DNA of 64,000 bases. Source: Rariloculus sp963665575 (GTDB lineage: Bacteria > Pseudomonadota > Gammaproteobacteria > Steroidobacterales > Rariloculaceae). The stretch's first letter is position 1. Every line of letters begins with the position of its first letter. The stretch spans positions 310,001 through 374,000 of the forward strand of contig CAXXDW010000006.1 of assembly GCA_963665575.2 (NCBI GenBank). Direction: 5' to 3'. The notes below the pieces were generated by a model, which saw nothing but the letters and a program-made list of their open reading frames with translations, made no database searches and was not told the origin of the DNA. Positions 34,767 to 44,033 of this stretch are shown here, piece by piece. The translations under genes and the position numbers were made by a program.

Positions 34767-35498
34767 TTAGTTTGCGTGAAAGTTGACATCAAGTGTCACG
34801 CCTAGATCCTTCGAGAAGGCCGCTAACATGTCGATATCACTAGTTATCTCGTCTGGTGCACTTGATTTCGCTGAATTTAGTGAATGTGCGACCTCGTTCC
34901 GCCGGTCAAAGAACTTCTCCAATCCGTCAAGAAGATCGCCGTGTGTCAGATTGACATCTTCTTGCTCAAAAAACGCCTTCAACGATGACTGGTCACAAAC
35001 TTGCTTGCACACATTTGTTAGATCACTAATCTTGAACAACTGGTTAATCTGCGTGGGTCGCATATTGTTTTCGTTGTGGATTAGATTGGAGAAAATATCC
35101 TGACTGATGTCTCGTTCGATAAACTCCCAAAGCGCAGTAACTGTGGGGCGGGCTTGTTTGGATAAGACTTCACGCATTTCCCTTCTTGACCGCCTAATGT
35201 TTCTATTACGAGCCAATTCACCAAACGTTCTGTTCCACGCAGTCGAAAGTAGCGCAACTGGCAAGTCAGCGACGCTGTTCGCCTTTCGCACCAACTGAAT
35301 GGCTGATTCGCGCGCCATTTCGCGAACGAATTCCTCGAACACCGAGGCGAGCATCAAAGTCGTCGCGTGTATTAAGGTGACACGCGTCGCTGCTGACACA
35401 GTTTTTCTGCTCGCGATATCCACAAGCTGACGTAGCGATCCTAAGTCGTTGTCGAAATCTTCAACAATTACCGAAAACGGAGTAGCCAACCAATTCAC
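34767..35498 (-). CDS. HEPN domain protein, MAE_28990-like putative RNase
   Basis: This 243-residue protein resembles the MAE_28990/MAE_18760 group of HEPN nucleases. The catalytic HEPN motif R-x4-H is seen as RNEVAH (Arg200 to His205) at the end of an all-helical protein; HATTLMLASVFEEFVREM near residue 44 is the partner helix. HEPN proteins of this type cleave RNA in defence and toxin systems. The ATG overlaps the stop of the DUF262 gene by 4 bp, so both are made from one transcript. Base composition (many TTA/AAT/ATT codons) is clearly more AT-rich than all surrounding genes, a sign of transfer. Confidence 0.75.
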   Translation of the reverse strand: MNWLATPFSVIVEDFDNDLGSLRQLVDIASRKTVSAATRVTLIHATTLMLASVFEEFVREMARESAIQLVRKANSVADLPVALLSTAWNRTFGELARNRNIRRSRREMREVLSKQARPTVTALWEFIERDISQDIFSNLIHNENNMRPTQINQLFKISDLTNVCKQVCDQSSLKAFFEQEDVNLTHGDLLDGLEKFFDRRNEVAHSLNSAKSSAPDEITSDIDMLAAFSKDLGVTLDVNFHAN

Positions 35499-36679
35499 TC
35501 CGGAAGGAAAATCTTTTGCAATAGGTCAATCCGATCACGGACAGCGTCCGCAGTGTTACGTCGTCCAACCATTAGTTCATAGTCGTCATCGCGAGCAACC
35601 GCAGTCGCCAATCTCTCTGTAACACCTGCCTTGTCCGACTGAACGTCAGCGCGTCGGTCCCAAATTCTGCCGATAGCGACCATCGCGGCATCGTACAATG
35701 CGGCCGAAATTCTCTTCTTCTGGTCAATCCGAAAAGCTACCTTGAACGGATCTCCATCGAACAGTTCACACAAAAACGTAAAGTGACTCCTATATTCAAT
35801 CGAAAACGTTTCAATTTCTTCTTCACTCAAATCTAGCTGCATTGCACGGTCGAGCATGGACCTCATCGAGCCTCGGATATTTTCTGGGTCGCGCAATGCC
35901 AGAACTCTGAGAACTAGCTCGCAATCCTTCATCGAAGAGTAAAGAGAATTCTTCTGCCTTTGTGGGTTCTCGTAAAAGTCCTCTTCCTCATCTTCGGTGT
36001 ACGGGGGAATACCAAAAACCTCGGTAAATTTATCGAAACGGCTAAGCTCGATGATGCACCGATTCAGCGGCCCTGGGTTGAGAGCATTTCGAATTTCTTG
36101 GGCATTAAGCCGTCGACCACCGGTATTTAAGCGGTCGAAAACCAAACGCCTTACGTCCGTAATGGAAAACTGGCCTTCCCACGGACGTTCAGACTCACTT
36201 TCCAACAATAGAACGATTGCCGAAATCGTACCTCGGTCAAGAGTTCGCTTGACGCGAGGCGGACACATTGAATACCTCAAACCGTTGAGGGGCTGAAGTA
36301 CACGCAAGTCTCGAAGTGCGAATTCTCCCGCGAAAAACTCTCTAATGGCGTTGAGGCGCTGCTGACCGTCCATGACCTCATACCTCGCGGCGTCTGTCTC
36401 GTAAAAAAATACCGGAGGAACGGGAATATTCAGAAGCAGAGACTCTATCAATTTGGATTTTTGAGCGTTAGTCCAGCGTAGACGTCTTTGATATTCGGGC
36501 CGCAGGTTTATCGCTTCTCTTTGTTCGATCATATCGCGCAGTTGTGGCAAAAAGAAATTGTTCGTCTGGTATACGATTCGAAGGGAATTCTGGGCAAGAA
36601 ATTCGTCTGGATCCTGTGGTGCTTCCTGTTCGATCTCTGAGACTTGTTCATCATTTCCGAACTCTACATTGATTTCCAT
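35495..36679 (-). CDS. DUF262 domain protein (ParB/GmrS-like NTPase), no HNH domain
   Basis: The start at 36679 is chosen because GGAG lies 6 bases upstream; an ATG 12 bases further up lacks a site. The 394-residue product carries the DUF262 signature set: PEYQRRLRWT (61-70), DGQQRLNAI (104-112) and RLNTGGRRLNAQEIRNA (183-199). DUF262 forms the nucleotide-binding ParB-like half of GmrSD type IV restriction systems, but here the DUF1524 HNH half is absent. It overlaps a HEPN RNase gene by 4 bp, which suggests a sensor-effector pair: DUF262 as switch, HEPN as nuclease. The region is AT-richer than its surroundings. Confidence 0.85.
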   Translation of the reverse strand: MEINVEFGNDEQVSEIEQEAPQDPDEFLAQNSLRIVYQTNNFFLPQLRDMIEQREAINLRPEYQRRLRWTNAQKSKLIESLLLNIPVPPVFFYETDAARYEVMDGQQRLNAIREFFAGEFALRDLRVLQPLNGLRYSMCPPRVKRTLDRGTISAIVLLLESESERPWEGQFSITDVRRLVFDRLNTGGRRLNAQEIRNALNPGPLNRCIIELSRFDKFTEVFGIPPYTEDEEEDFYENPQRQKNSLYSSMKDCELVLRVLALRDPENIRGSMRSMLDRAMQLDLSEEEIETFSIEYRSHFTFLCELFDGDPFKVAFRIDQKKRISAALYDAAMVAIGRIWDRRADVQSDKAGVTERLATAVARDDDYELMVGRRNTADAVRDRIDLLQKIFLPE

Positions 36680-36753
36680 CTCTTGCTCCATGATCTGTAC
36701 CGCACTTCTCGTGTGGGTCCCAGCGGGGGATATCCTCACCAGCGAACAACAAC

Positions 36754-36762
36754 ATTATGCCA
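36754..36762 (-). promoter_or_regulatory. candidate extended -10 for the DUF262-HEPN operon
   Basis: Read on the minus strand the bases are TGGCATAAT, an extended -10 element about 75 bp before the DUF262 start. No matching -35 is clear, which is common when the TG extension is present. Confidence 0.35.
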
Positions 36763-36890
36763 AAGCTGCCCGGCCTAGGCTTAGCCCGATATTCGACCAT
36801 AAAATCAGATTTAGTGCCGGTGTTCCGACCTCAGCTTGAGCATGGCCAGCTCAAGCTCTTCTTCTATGCGATCCCGCTACCCGCCAAGCA

Positions 36891-38507
36891 TTATCCCAAT
36901 ACCCGCCCCGCATCGTCGCGAATGAACTCGGCCCCCTTCTCGGCGATCATGACCGTCGGTGCGTTCGTGTTGCCCGACGTGATCCGCGGCATGATCGAGG
37001 CGTCGATGACTCGCAACCCTTCGATGCCATGCACGCAGAGCCGGTCGTCGACGACGGCAAGTGGGTCGTGCCCCATCTTGCAGGTGCCGATCGGGTGAAA
37101 GATCGTCGTGCCGAGATCTCCGGCAGCGTGCACGAGTTCATCATAACTTTGAAGTTCCTGGCCGGGCTTCCATTCCTCGGGCTTGAATCGCTCGAGTGCT
37201 TTCGCCGCCATGATGCGGCGCGTGAAGCGGATGCCGGCCACCGCCACCTGCCGGTCCTCGTCCGTTGACAGGTAGTTCAGCGTAATCGCGGGATGCGCTG
37301 CGGGGTCCGGGCTTTCGATACGGACATGGCCGCGGCTTGTCGGTTGCAGATTGCAGACCGAGGGCGTGATCGCATCGAAACGGTGCAGCGGGTCACCAAA
37401 TTTGTCGAGCGACAACGGCTGTACGTGCCACTCCATGTTGGCCGAAGGCTGCGACGGATCGCTTTTCGCGAACGCGCCAAGCTGCGACGGCGGCATCGTC
37501 AATGGGCCTGTCCTGAAAAGAAAGTACTCAAGCCCCATCGCGGCCTTGCCGCAAAGGGAGTTTGCTCGCCGGTTCAGCGTGGTGGTGTTGCGCACCTTGT
37601 AGACGTTGCGCACCTGCAGGTGATCGTGGAGGTTCTCGCCGACTCCGGGCAGCTCGTGAACGACGTCGATGCCGTGACGGTTCAGCAATTCGCCGGGTCC
37701 GATTCCGGAGAGCTGCAGAATCTGCGGTGAACCGATCGACCCCGCGGCGAGCACGACCTCGCGCCGTGCCTCGAATCTGTGCCTGGTTTGGCCCCTGACG
37801 ACCTCGACGCCGACGGCCCGCTTGACGCCGTCGCGCGAGTCGATTCGCAGGCGCTCGACGTGCGCGCCCGTGAGCACGGTGAGGTTCTCGCGCTGCATGA
37901 CCGGACGCAGGAATGCCTTCGTGCCACTCCAGCGCACGCCGCCGCGCTGATTCACCTGGAAGTAGGCGTTGCCGAAGTTGTCACCGCGATTGAACTCGCG
38001 AATCCTGGGTATGCCGCACTCCTCGGCCGCATCGCGCCAGGCATCGAGGATTTCCCAGCTCACGCGCCGCTCCTCGACGCGCAGCTCGCCGCCCGCACCG
38101 TGCAGCTCATCGGCGCCATGCTCGTAGTCCTCGGAGCGCTTGAACACGGGCAACACGTCGTCCCAGCCCCAGCCGCGGTTGCCGAGCGACGCCCAGTGGT
38201 CGTAGTCGCTGCGCTGGCCGCGCATGTAGATCATCGCGTTGATCGACGAGCAGCCGCCGAGCACGCGACCGCGCGCATAGCCGATCGTCCTGCCGTTGAG
38301 ACCGGGATCGGGCTGAATCTCGTAGCACCAGTCCGTACGCGGATTGCCGATCGTGTAGAGATAGCCGACCGGGACATCGATCCAGAAGTAGTCGTCCTTG
38401 CCGCCGGCTTCGAGCAGCAGCACGCTGGCGTCGCTGTCTGCCGACAGCCGGTTCGCGAGCACGCAGCCGGCCGTCCCCGCCCCGATGATGATGTAGTCGT
38501 AGTCCAT
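36891..38507 (-). CDS. GMC family oxidoreductase (choline/alcohol dehydrogenase-like)
   Basis: FAD-dependent oxidation of an alcohol is expected. The ATG at 38507 has GGAGC at good distance and gives 538 residues beginning MDYDYIIIGAGTAGCVLANR, the FAD dinucleotide fold. The GMC signature ARGRVLGGCSSINAMIYMRG and the second one GSIGSPQILQLSGIG are both intact, and the C-terminal catalytic region shows HPIGTCKMG with the conserved His and SGNTNAPT with the second His/Asn position as Asn. Length is normal. No betaine aldehyde dehydrogenase or uptake gene is nearby. Confidence 0.93.
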   Translation of the reverse strand: MDYDYIIIGAGTAGCVLANRLSADSDASVLLLEAGGKDDYFWIDVPVGYLYTIGNPRTDWCYEIQPDPGLNGRTIGYARGRVLGGCSSINAMIYMRGQRSDYDHWASLGNRGWGWDDVLPVFKRSEDYEHGADELHGAGGELRVEERRVSWEILDAWRDAAEECGIPRIREFNRGDNFGNAYFQVNQRGGVRWSGTKAFLRPVMQRENLTVLTGAHVERLRIDSRDGVKRAVGVEVVRGQTRHRFEARREVVLAAGSIGSPQILQLSGIGPGELLNRHGIDVVHELPGVGENLHDHLQVRNVYKVRNTTTLNRRANSLCGKAAMGLEYFLFRTGPLTMPPSQLGAFAKSDPSQPSANMEWHVQPLSLDKFGDPLHRFDAITPSVCNLQPTSRGHVRIESPDPAAHPAITLNYLSTDEDRQVAVAGIRFTRRIMAAKALERFKPEEWKPGQELQSYDELVHAAGDLGTTIFHPIGTCKMGHDPLAVVDDRLCVHGIEGLRVIDASIMPRITSGNTNAPTVMIAEKGAEFIRDDAGRVLG

Positions 38508-38779
38508 GCCGCGCTCCGCCGCGGATGTTACCGCACGGCCCTGCTCGCAGGCGGAGGCAAATCCACATTGCGCCACGGGGTGCAGCCATTCGACTCCGCG
38601 ACGAGCAACGCGGCTCGGCTGGAACGCGATGCCGGTGGATCCATCGTCCTCAGCAAGATTGTCGTCAATCCCATGCAGTGGGGCTCCTGCCGTGGGCTGC
38701 TAGAATCCCCGCGCAATTGCCCCCGTGATGACTGCCGAACTACCACTCGCCAACGACGCTTCCACATGCTCCTACTCCG

Positions 38780-39733
38780 ATGACTATGGTGTTGCTGTTT
38801 CTTGCGGGCCTTGCGCTGCTCTGGTTCGGCGGCGAAGGTCTTGTACGCGCAAGTGCGGCGCTCGGGATTCGGTTCGGCATGACTCCGCTCGTCGTCGGCC
38901 TTACGCTCGTCGCGTTCGCGACGAGCGCGCCGGAACTCGCGGTCAGCCTCGCGGCGGCGTTTCGGGATTCACCGGGGCTCGCCGTCGGCAACGTCGTCGG
39001 CTCCAACATCTGCAACATCACTCTGGTGCTCGGCGTGACCGCGCTGATCGGACGACCGGCCCTCAAGGGACAACTGGCGGCGCGTGACTCCGTCGTGCTG
39101 GTCCTGGCGACGCTGGCCATCCCCCTGTTGCTGCTCCTCGACGGACAATTGGGACGGATCGAGGGATTCGTGCTGGTCGTCTCCATAGTCAGCTATGTGA
39201 CATTGACGGTCCGGGACGCGCAGGCGGGACGCTATCCGGCCACCTTCGCCGCTGAAGCACCGCCGGCCGCAAAAGCGAATGTGTCGATCCCGCTCAACGC
39301 GCTGTTTGGGGCCGCGAGCCTCGCGATGCTCATCCTCGGCAGCGACCTGTTCGTTCGGGCCGCCGTCGAGATCGCCCTCGCGCTAGGCATTTCCTCGGCG
39401 CTCGTCGGCCTGTCGGCAGCAGCGCTCGGAACGAGCCTTCCGGAACTCGCAACATCCGTCGTCGCCGCGCGGCGCGGCCAACCGGAACTGGCGGCGGGCA
39501 ACCTGATCGGCTCGAACATCTTCAATCTGCTGCTGATCCTCGGCGCGACGTCGCTCGTCAGGCCGCTCGTACCAAATGGCGTCGGACCGGTTGATCTCGG
39601 CGTCATGGTCACGACGTCGCTTGTCGCGCTCGCGGTCATGCTCGTGAAGCCGCGTATCGAACGGCTCGAAGGCGCGGTGCTGTTGGCGTGCTATGCCGGC
39701 TACATCGCGTGGCTTTTCAGCACGATCGGATGA
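38780..39733 (+). CDS. CaCA family sodium/calcium antiporter (YrbG-like)
   Basis: Ten or so membrane helices and two inverted alpha-repeats define a cation/Ca2+ exchanger in the inner membrane. Repeat 1 has ATSAPELAVS with GNVVGSNICN; repeat 2 has GTSLPELATS with GNLIGSNIFN. The Glu in each PEL motif binds the ions. At 317 residues it matches E. coli YrbG in length. The upstream gene is on the opposite strand. It may be followed by the small membrane gene at 39756. Confidence 0.93.
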   Translation: MTMVLLFLAGLALLWFGGEGLVRASAALGIRFGMTPLVVGLTLVAFATSAPELAVSLAAAFRDSPGLAVGNVVGSNICNITLVLGVTALIGRPALKGQLAARDSVVLVLATLAIPLLLLLDGQLGRIEGFVLVVSIVSYVTLTVRDAQAGRYPATFAAEAPPAAKANVSIPLNALFGAASLAMLILGSDLFVRAAVEIALALGISSALVGLSAAALGTSLPELATSVVAARRGQPELAAGNLIGSNIFNLLLILGATSLVRPLVPNGVGPVDLGVMVTTSLVALAVMLVKPRIERLEGAVLLACYAGYIAWLFSTIG

Positions 39734-39755
39734 CCGCGGCACAGGATCGGTACCA

Positions 39756-40043
39756 GTGGGCTTGGAAACATTTTTTCTTCTCGTGGTCGGCGCCGCTCTC
39801 GTTCTGTTGCTCGTCAAACGACGCCAGCGCGGTGCAGGAAAGTCGCGCTCGCTGCTCAGCGTATTTCGTTCGGGAAGGTTCCGCCCCTGGGACCACGAAG
39901 CCGAACTCGTCCGCCTTTGCCACGGCGACAAGGCATTGGCCGAGCGGCTGATCAGCCACGAGCTTGAACGCTCTCAGGGAATGTCGCGGCCGGGCGCCGC
40001 GCTGGCCGCCGCGACCCGCCTCAGGCACGACCGACAGCGCTGA
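39756..40043 (+). CDS. small membrane protein of unknown family
   Basis: From the GTG at 39756, with AGGA 9 bases upstream, 95 residues are encoded: one N-terminal helix (FFLLVVGAALVLLL) and then a basic cytosolic tail with LCHGDKALAERLISHELERS. A TTG two codons later is an alternative. The gene starts 22 bp after the antiporter stop. No family is recognised with confidence; the tail reads like a helical, possibly nucleic-acid- or lipid-contacting segment. Confidence 0.55.
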   Translation: MGLETFFLLVVGAALVLLLVKRRQRGAGKSRSLLSVFRSGRFRPWDHEAELVRLCHGDKALAERLISHELERSQGMSRPGAALAAATRLRHDRQR

Positions 40044-40153
40044 AGCCGGCCCACGCCGGAGATCAATGCTCACCCTGTGCCCGCGGCGGCGAAGCTCCGG
40101 GTCATCGCGCGCTCGATACGGCCGCAGCGCACCGCAAGAGCCTAAACGAATCG

Positions 40154-41998
40154 CTAATGATAGTGCCGCTCGATCCAGGCCTCGAAGGCCGCGAACATGG
40201 CGGCGTCGGACTCACTGTTGTCGGCCAGAAGCTCGTCGCCGTGCACGACGCGGATCGACGCCCTCAGCGGCCGGACGGGCGGCCGTTCGCGGGCCAGCGC
40301 CGCATCGATCGACTGCCGCGCCTCGCTCCAGGCTTCCTCGACGGAACGATTGCAGCGCTCGGCCAGGTAGCGCCCGGTCAACCCCTCGCCTGTCAGGCTG
40401 CGCAAGGTTTCGTCGTGACTCACGCTGTTGCCGGGCTGCCAGTAGTGCTCCGCGAGCAAGGGGCCGACAGCCGGGTTGTCGGTCAGGTAAGCGAATTGCC
40501 GCGTGATCCAGGCGCGGGTCTGGTGTACGGCCATGTTCGCAAGCAGGTAGCCGTGGTAGCAGCAGGCGGAACTCTGGTCGAGCAGGTGGGGAATCGAGAG
40601 CAGCCGGCGTGACTCGCCGTCGAGCCCGAAAATCCTTTTCTCGGTGGCTCGTGCGAGCTCGATGAGGCGCTCAGCCGTAAGCTCGGTCTCGGGCAGCGAA
40701 TAGACGCCCCATTCGAAGTACGGGACGACAAGCAGGCAACGTTCCGAAAATGCGCGATAGGGCTGTCCCGAGCGGATCTTGCGTTCGATCAGCGCATCGG
40801 GCAACTGATCGCCCGCCCGATTCCTGGCATAGAGCTTGAGCCAGTCGCCGTCGCTGAGCAGGCTGTCGAAGAACATCGATTGCGTCTCCGCGTAAGCCAT
40901 CGACGTCGGCGGGAACTCCTGACTGAAGCACGGCGAGTTCTGGGCGATGTTCGCGAAGTGCGCGGCGTGGCCGCCCTCGTGGAACAGCGTGAGGAGGCCG
41001 TCATCCCCGCTGCCCACCTGGCTCGGGTTTGCGTTGCTCGTGAAGTTGATGCTGGCCGGTTCCCACGCACCATCGCGAAACCAGGCCGGGCGCGGAGCGT
41101 GCATGAACCCGTTCTCATACTTGCCCTTGCGATCGAGCAGGTCGAGCGTGAGCGTCGCATCCCGAAACTCCACGCCCATGCGGCCGAAAGATTCGACCCA
41201 GCGCTGCAGACTCTTCGAAAACGGCAGATAGGGATCAAGCTCGCGCGTAGTATCGCCGCGCATGTAGTAGCTCAGGTTGTGCGCAGCCAGTGCCCCGTCT
41301 CCGTGCTTTGCGGACAATTGCTCGAAGCCGCGCTCCTGCGCGTCGCGGGTCTGCCGGTCGAACTCGTCGAGGATTTCGAACAGCCTCTCAGGCGTCATCC
41401 GCTCCTCGTGGTTGACCTTGTAGTCGAAGTAGTTACGGTAGCCAAGCCCGCGTGCATAGGCGTTGCGGCGTCTGACCATCTCGGGGAAGCCGTTGTCGAC
41501 AACCCAGCGTTCAAGGTCGAGCAATGCCTCGTGCGAGGACTTCCGGACACTCTCCTCGGCAGAGCTCACGAGGTTCGTCCTCAAGACGAGCGTCGAGGCT
41601 TCGGTCCGCTCGCCGGCCTCGTTTTCGTAATGAAGCGCCAGCGCCTTGCGTTTCGCGAAAAGGTCGGTGTCGTCCTGGACCAGGTCAGCCTGCATCGCAC
41701 GGGCGGCCGCGTTCTCGATCGAGTTGACTTCGAAGAACTGGAGCCAACCGCGCAGGCCGTGCAGCAGCCATTCGCGTTCAGCGCCCGCCGGCTGCTCCTC
41801 GGCCGCCCGAATCTGCCCGCGCACTTCGGTGAGATGGTCCGGGTTCGAGATAAAGGTCTTGTAAGCAGTCTCGGCGGCCGCAAACGCGTCGTGATCGTCC
41901 GACGTACCCATGAAGTTCGTCCAGAACAGATCCTCCTTCGGCATCGATACGCCGAGATAGTCCCGATTCAGCGTTTCGAAATAGGTCTTTGGGTCCAT
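40154..41998 (-). CDS. M3 family metallopeptidase (oligoendopeptidase F-like)
   Basis: This 614-residue zinc peptidase has the HExxH-type motif HEGGH at residues 340-344 (LFHEGGHAAHF) and the third ligand Glu371 in MAYAETQS, the layout of family M3. No signal peptide is seen, so it acts in the cytoplasm on oligopeptides. It stands alone between two plus-strand genes, and no peptide transporter is adjacent (the Opp system is 30 kb away). Length is typical of PepF relatives. Confidence 0.9.
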   Translation of the reverse strand: MDPKTYFETLNRDYLGVSMPKEDLFWTNFMGTSDDHDAFAAAETAYKTFISNPDHLTEVRGQIRAAEEQPAGAEREWLLHGLRGWLQFFEVNSIENAAARAMQADLVQDDTDLFAKRKALALHYENEAGERTEASTLVLRTNLVSSAEESVRKSSHEALLDLERWVVDNGFPEMVRRRNAYARGLGYRNYFDYKVNHEERMTPERLFEILDEFDRQTRDAQERGFEQLSAKHGDGALAAHNLSYYMRGDTTRELDPYLPFSKSLQRWVESFGRMGVEFRDATLTLDLLDRKGKYENGFMHAPRPAWFRDGAWEPASINFTSNANPSQVGSGDDGLLTLFHEGGHAAHFANIAQNSPCFSQEFPPTSMAYAETQSMFFDSLLSDGDWLKLYARNRAGDQLPDALIERKIRSGQPYRAFSERCLLVVPYFEWGVYSLPETELTAERLIELARATEKRIFGLDGESRRLLSIPHLLDQSSACCYHGYLLANMAVHQTRAWITRQFAYLTDNPAVGPLLAEHYWQPGNSVSHDETLRSLTGEGLTGRYLAERCNRSVEEAWSEARQSIDAALARERPPVRPLRASIRVVHGDELLADNSESDAAMFAAFEAWIERHYH

Positions 41999-42152
41999 GA
42001 GTCAGGCGTCCCGTCGCGGCGTCCACGGCATTTCGGGGCATCGTACTCCCGCGCGCGTCAGGCTGCCAACAGGGCCGTGCGGCGGTACACTCGCCTCGTG
42101 AACACGTTCCCCGGCATGCCGAGCTGACCGCCAGTCTGGTTCAGGGACGAAC

Positions 42153-42884
42153 GTGCACCGCTTCTCCACCATTGCTCTCGGCAGCATCAGGGATCTGCTG
42201 CCAATTGTCCTGGTGATCCTGTTCTTTCAGGTCTTCGTACTCGATCGGCCCATCGGCGAGCTTGCGGCGCTGATCGACGGCTTCGTCGCGGTCGTGCTCG
42301 GCCTGACGCTCTTCACCTACGGCCTCGAACTGGCACTGTTCCCGATGGGCGAGACGCTCGCGTACGCGCTCGCGCGTCGCGGCAGCGTCGTCTGGCTTGT
42401 CGTCTTCGCATTCTTGCTTGGGTTCGGAAGCACGATCGCGGAACCCGCCGTGACGGCGGTTTCGGGCGAGGCGGCAGCGACCTCGGCCGCCGCGGGCTTC
42501 ATCGCCAACGACGAGGCCGCGAGGGGCCTTTTCGCACTCGGGCTCAGAATTTCGATCGCACTGGCTGTCGGCTGCGCGCTGATCCTCGGCGTGTTGCGAA
42601 TCATCGCGGGTTGGTCGCTCGTGAAACTCATCATCGGCGGTTACGCGATCGTCGTCGTGATCACCTTCTTCGCCCCGGCAGAGATCGTCGGGATCGCCTA
42701 CGACTCGGGCGGCGTCACCACGTCGACCGTTACGGTGCCTCTGGTCGCCGCGCTCGGCGTCGGGCTGGCGTCGTCGATCGGCGGGCGCAACCCCATGACG
42801 GACGGCTTCGGCCTGATCGCGTTCGCGTCGCTGACGCCGATGGTCTTTGTCATGGCTTACGGGATGGTCGTCGCGTGGATCTGA
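42153..42884 (+). CDS. DUF1538 family membrane protein, first copy
   Basis: A GTG start with AGGGA upstream opens this 243-residue integral membrane protein of about seven helices. It contains GLTLFTYGLELALFPMGE, GFGSTIAEPAVTAV and the loop AYDSGGVTTSTVTVPLVAAL, all repeated in the next gene. These are hallmarks of DUF1538, a transporter-like family without a settled substrate. It overlaps the second DUF1538 gene by 10 bp, so the two probably form a heteromer. The P-II-like and CBS proteins downstream suggest control by nucleotide binding. Confidence 0.85.
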   Translation: MHRFSTIALGSIRDLLPIVLVILFFQVFVLDRPIGELAALIDGFVAVVLGLTLFTYGLELALFPMGETLAYALARRGSVVWLVVFAFLLGFGSTIAEPAVTAVSGEAAATSAAAGFIANDEAARGLFALGLRISIALAVGCALILGVLRIIAGWSLVKLIIGGYAIVVVITFFAPAEIVGIAYDSGGVTTSTVTVPLVAALGVGLASSIGGRNPMTDGFGLIAFASLTPMVFVMAYGMVVAWI

Positions 42885-43681
42885 TCACAGCCGTTGCAGG
42901 GACCATCGCGTCGACCGCACTCGACGTGCTGCCGATCGCGGTATTCCTGGTCTTCTTTCACGGCGTCGTGCTCAGGCGCCGGTTCAGCAACGTCTCACGC
43001 ATCATCGTGGGTCTCGGATTCGTCATTGTCGGGCTCGGACTGTTCCTGCTCGGACTCGACCGGGCGCTGTTTCCGCTCGGGCGATTCGTCGCCGAACAGT
43101 TGACCGCGATCGGCGCGGGCGCCGACTCCGCGGTGCTGCTGCCGTGGTACAGCTACTATTGGCTGCTCGTTTTCGCGTTTGCCATAGGATTCAGCAGCGC
43201 GATCGCGGAGCCCGCCTTGCTCGCGGTCACGCTCAAGGCAAGCGAGGTTTCAGGCGGCGCGATCCATGTCTGGGGACTCAGGGTCGTCGTCGCGCTCGGA
43301 GTCGGGTTCGGCGTTGCGCTCGGTTGCTTCAGGATACTGACCGGCACGCCCCTGCAGTGGTACATCGCCGCCGCCTACGCGATCGTCCTCATACAGACGG
43401 CGTTCACCCCGAGACTGCTTGTTCCGCTCGCCTACGACTCGGGCGGCGTCACCACTTCGACCGTGACCGTGCCGCTCGTGACGGCCCTGGGACTCGGGCT
43501 TGCGGCAAACGTACCGGGTCGCAGCGCATTGCTCGACGGCTTCGGGATGATCGCACTGACCTGCCTGTTCCCGATCATGACCGTGCTCGCCTACGCACAG
43601 ATCACCGCACTGCTCGAGGCACGCCGCGAAACGCGCCGGCGAGCCCGACATCGCGACCGACCACCACCAACGGAGGACTGA
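42875..43681 (+). CDS. DUF1538 family membrane protein, second copy
   Basis: The GTG at 42875 lies inside the end of the first copy and gives 268 residues. Shared motifs are GLGLFLLGLDRALFPLGR, GFSSAIAEPALLAV and AYDSGGVTTSTVTVPLVTAL, so both genes derive from one ancestral unit. An extra charged tail (LEARRETRRRARHRD) at the C-terminus is cytosolic by the positive-inside rule and could contact the P-II-like protein. It ends one base before the P-II start. Confidence 0.85.
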   Translation: MDLITAVAGTIASTALDVLPIAVFLVFFHGVVLRRRFSNVSRIIVGLGFVIVGLGLFLLGLDRALFPLGRFVAEQLTAIGAGADSAVLLPWYSYYWLLVFAFAIGFSSAIAEPALLAVTLKASEVSGGAIHVWGLRVVVALGVGFGVALGCFRILTGTPLQWYIAAAYAIVLIQTAFTPRLLVPLAYDSGGVTTSTVTVPLVTALGLGLAANVPGRSALLDGFGMIALTCLFPIMTVLAYAQITALLEARRETRRRARHRDRPPPTED

Positions 43682-43682
43682 C

Positions 43683-44033
43683 ATGCACTTCAAACTTCTC
43701 ATCGCCTTCGTCGACGACAGCAAGACGGAAGCGGTCCTGACGGCCGCCCGGGAGAGCGGCGCGACCGGGTCGACGCTGATCAGCCACGCGCGCGGCGAGG
43801 GCATATCGAAACACACGACCTTTTTCGGCCTGTCGCTCTCCACCCAGCGGGACGTGCTGCTCCTGCTCGTCGAAGAACACATGAGCCGCGGGATACTCGA
43901 ACACATCTCCGATGTCGGAGAATTCGACGCAAAACCGGGCACCGGCATCGCGATTCAGCTCGACGTGGAGGATGCCGTCGGAGTCATACATCAGGCCGAG
44001 GAACTGGTCGAAGTCGTGGAGGATCAACTATGA
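43683..44033 (+). CDS. P-II-like (GlnB-related) signalling protein
   Basis: This 116-residue protein has the ferredoxin-like P-II fold: FKLLIAFVDDSKTEAVLTAARE (first strand and helix), then a loop region of about 20 residues around ISHARGEGIS, and LLLLVEEHMSRGILEHISDVGEF. It lacks the usual uridylylation Tyr motif of GlnB. P-II-like proteins bind adenine nucleotides and block or open membrane transporters. GGAGG is 7 bases before the ATG. It is placed between DUF1538 membrane genes and a CBS gene with gaps of 1 bp and an overlap of 4 bp. Confidence 0.8.
   Translation: MHFKLLIAFVDDSKTEAVLTAARESGATGSTLISHARGEGISKHTTFFGLSLSTQRDVLLLLVEEHMSRGILEHISDVGEFDAKPGTGIAIQLDVEDAVGVIHQAEELVEVVEDQL

Noticed and set aside
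36757..37098. Plus-strand open frame across the DUF262 promoter region
   Set aside because: The second half is antisense to the GMC gene and there is no ribosome site; the frame is fortuitous.
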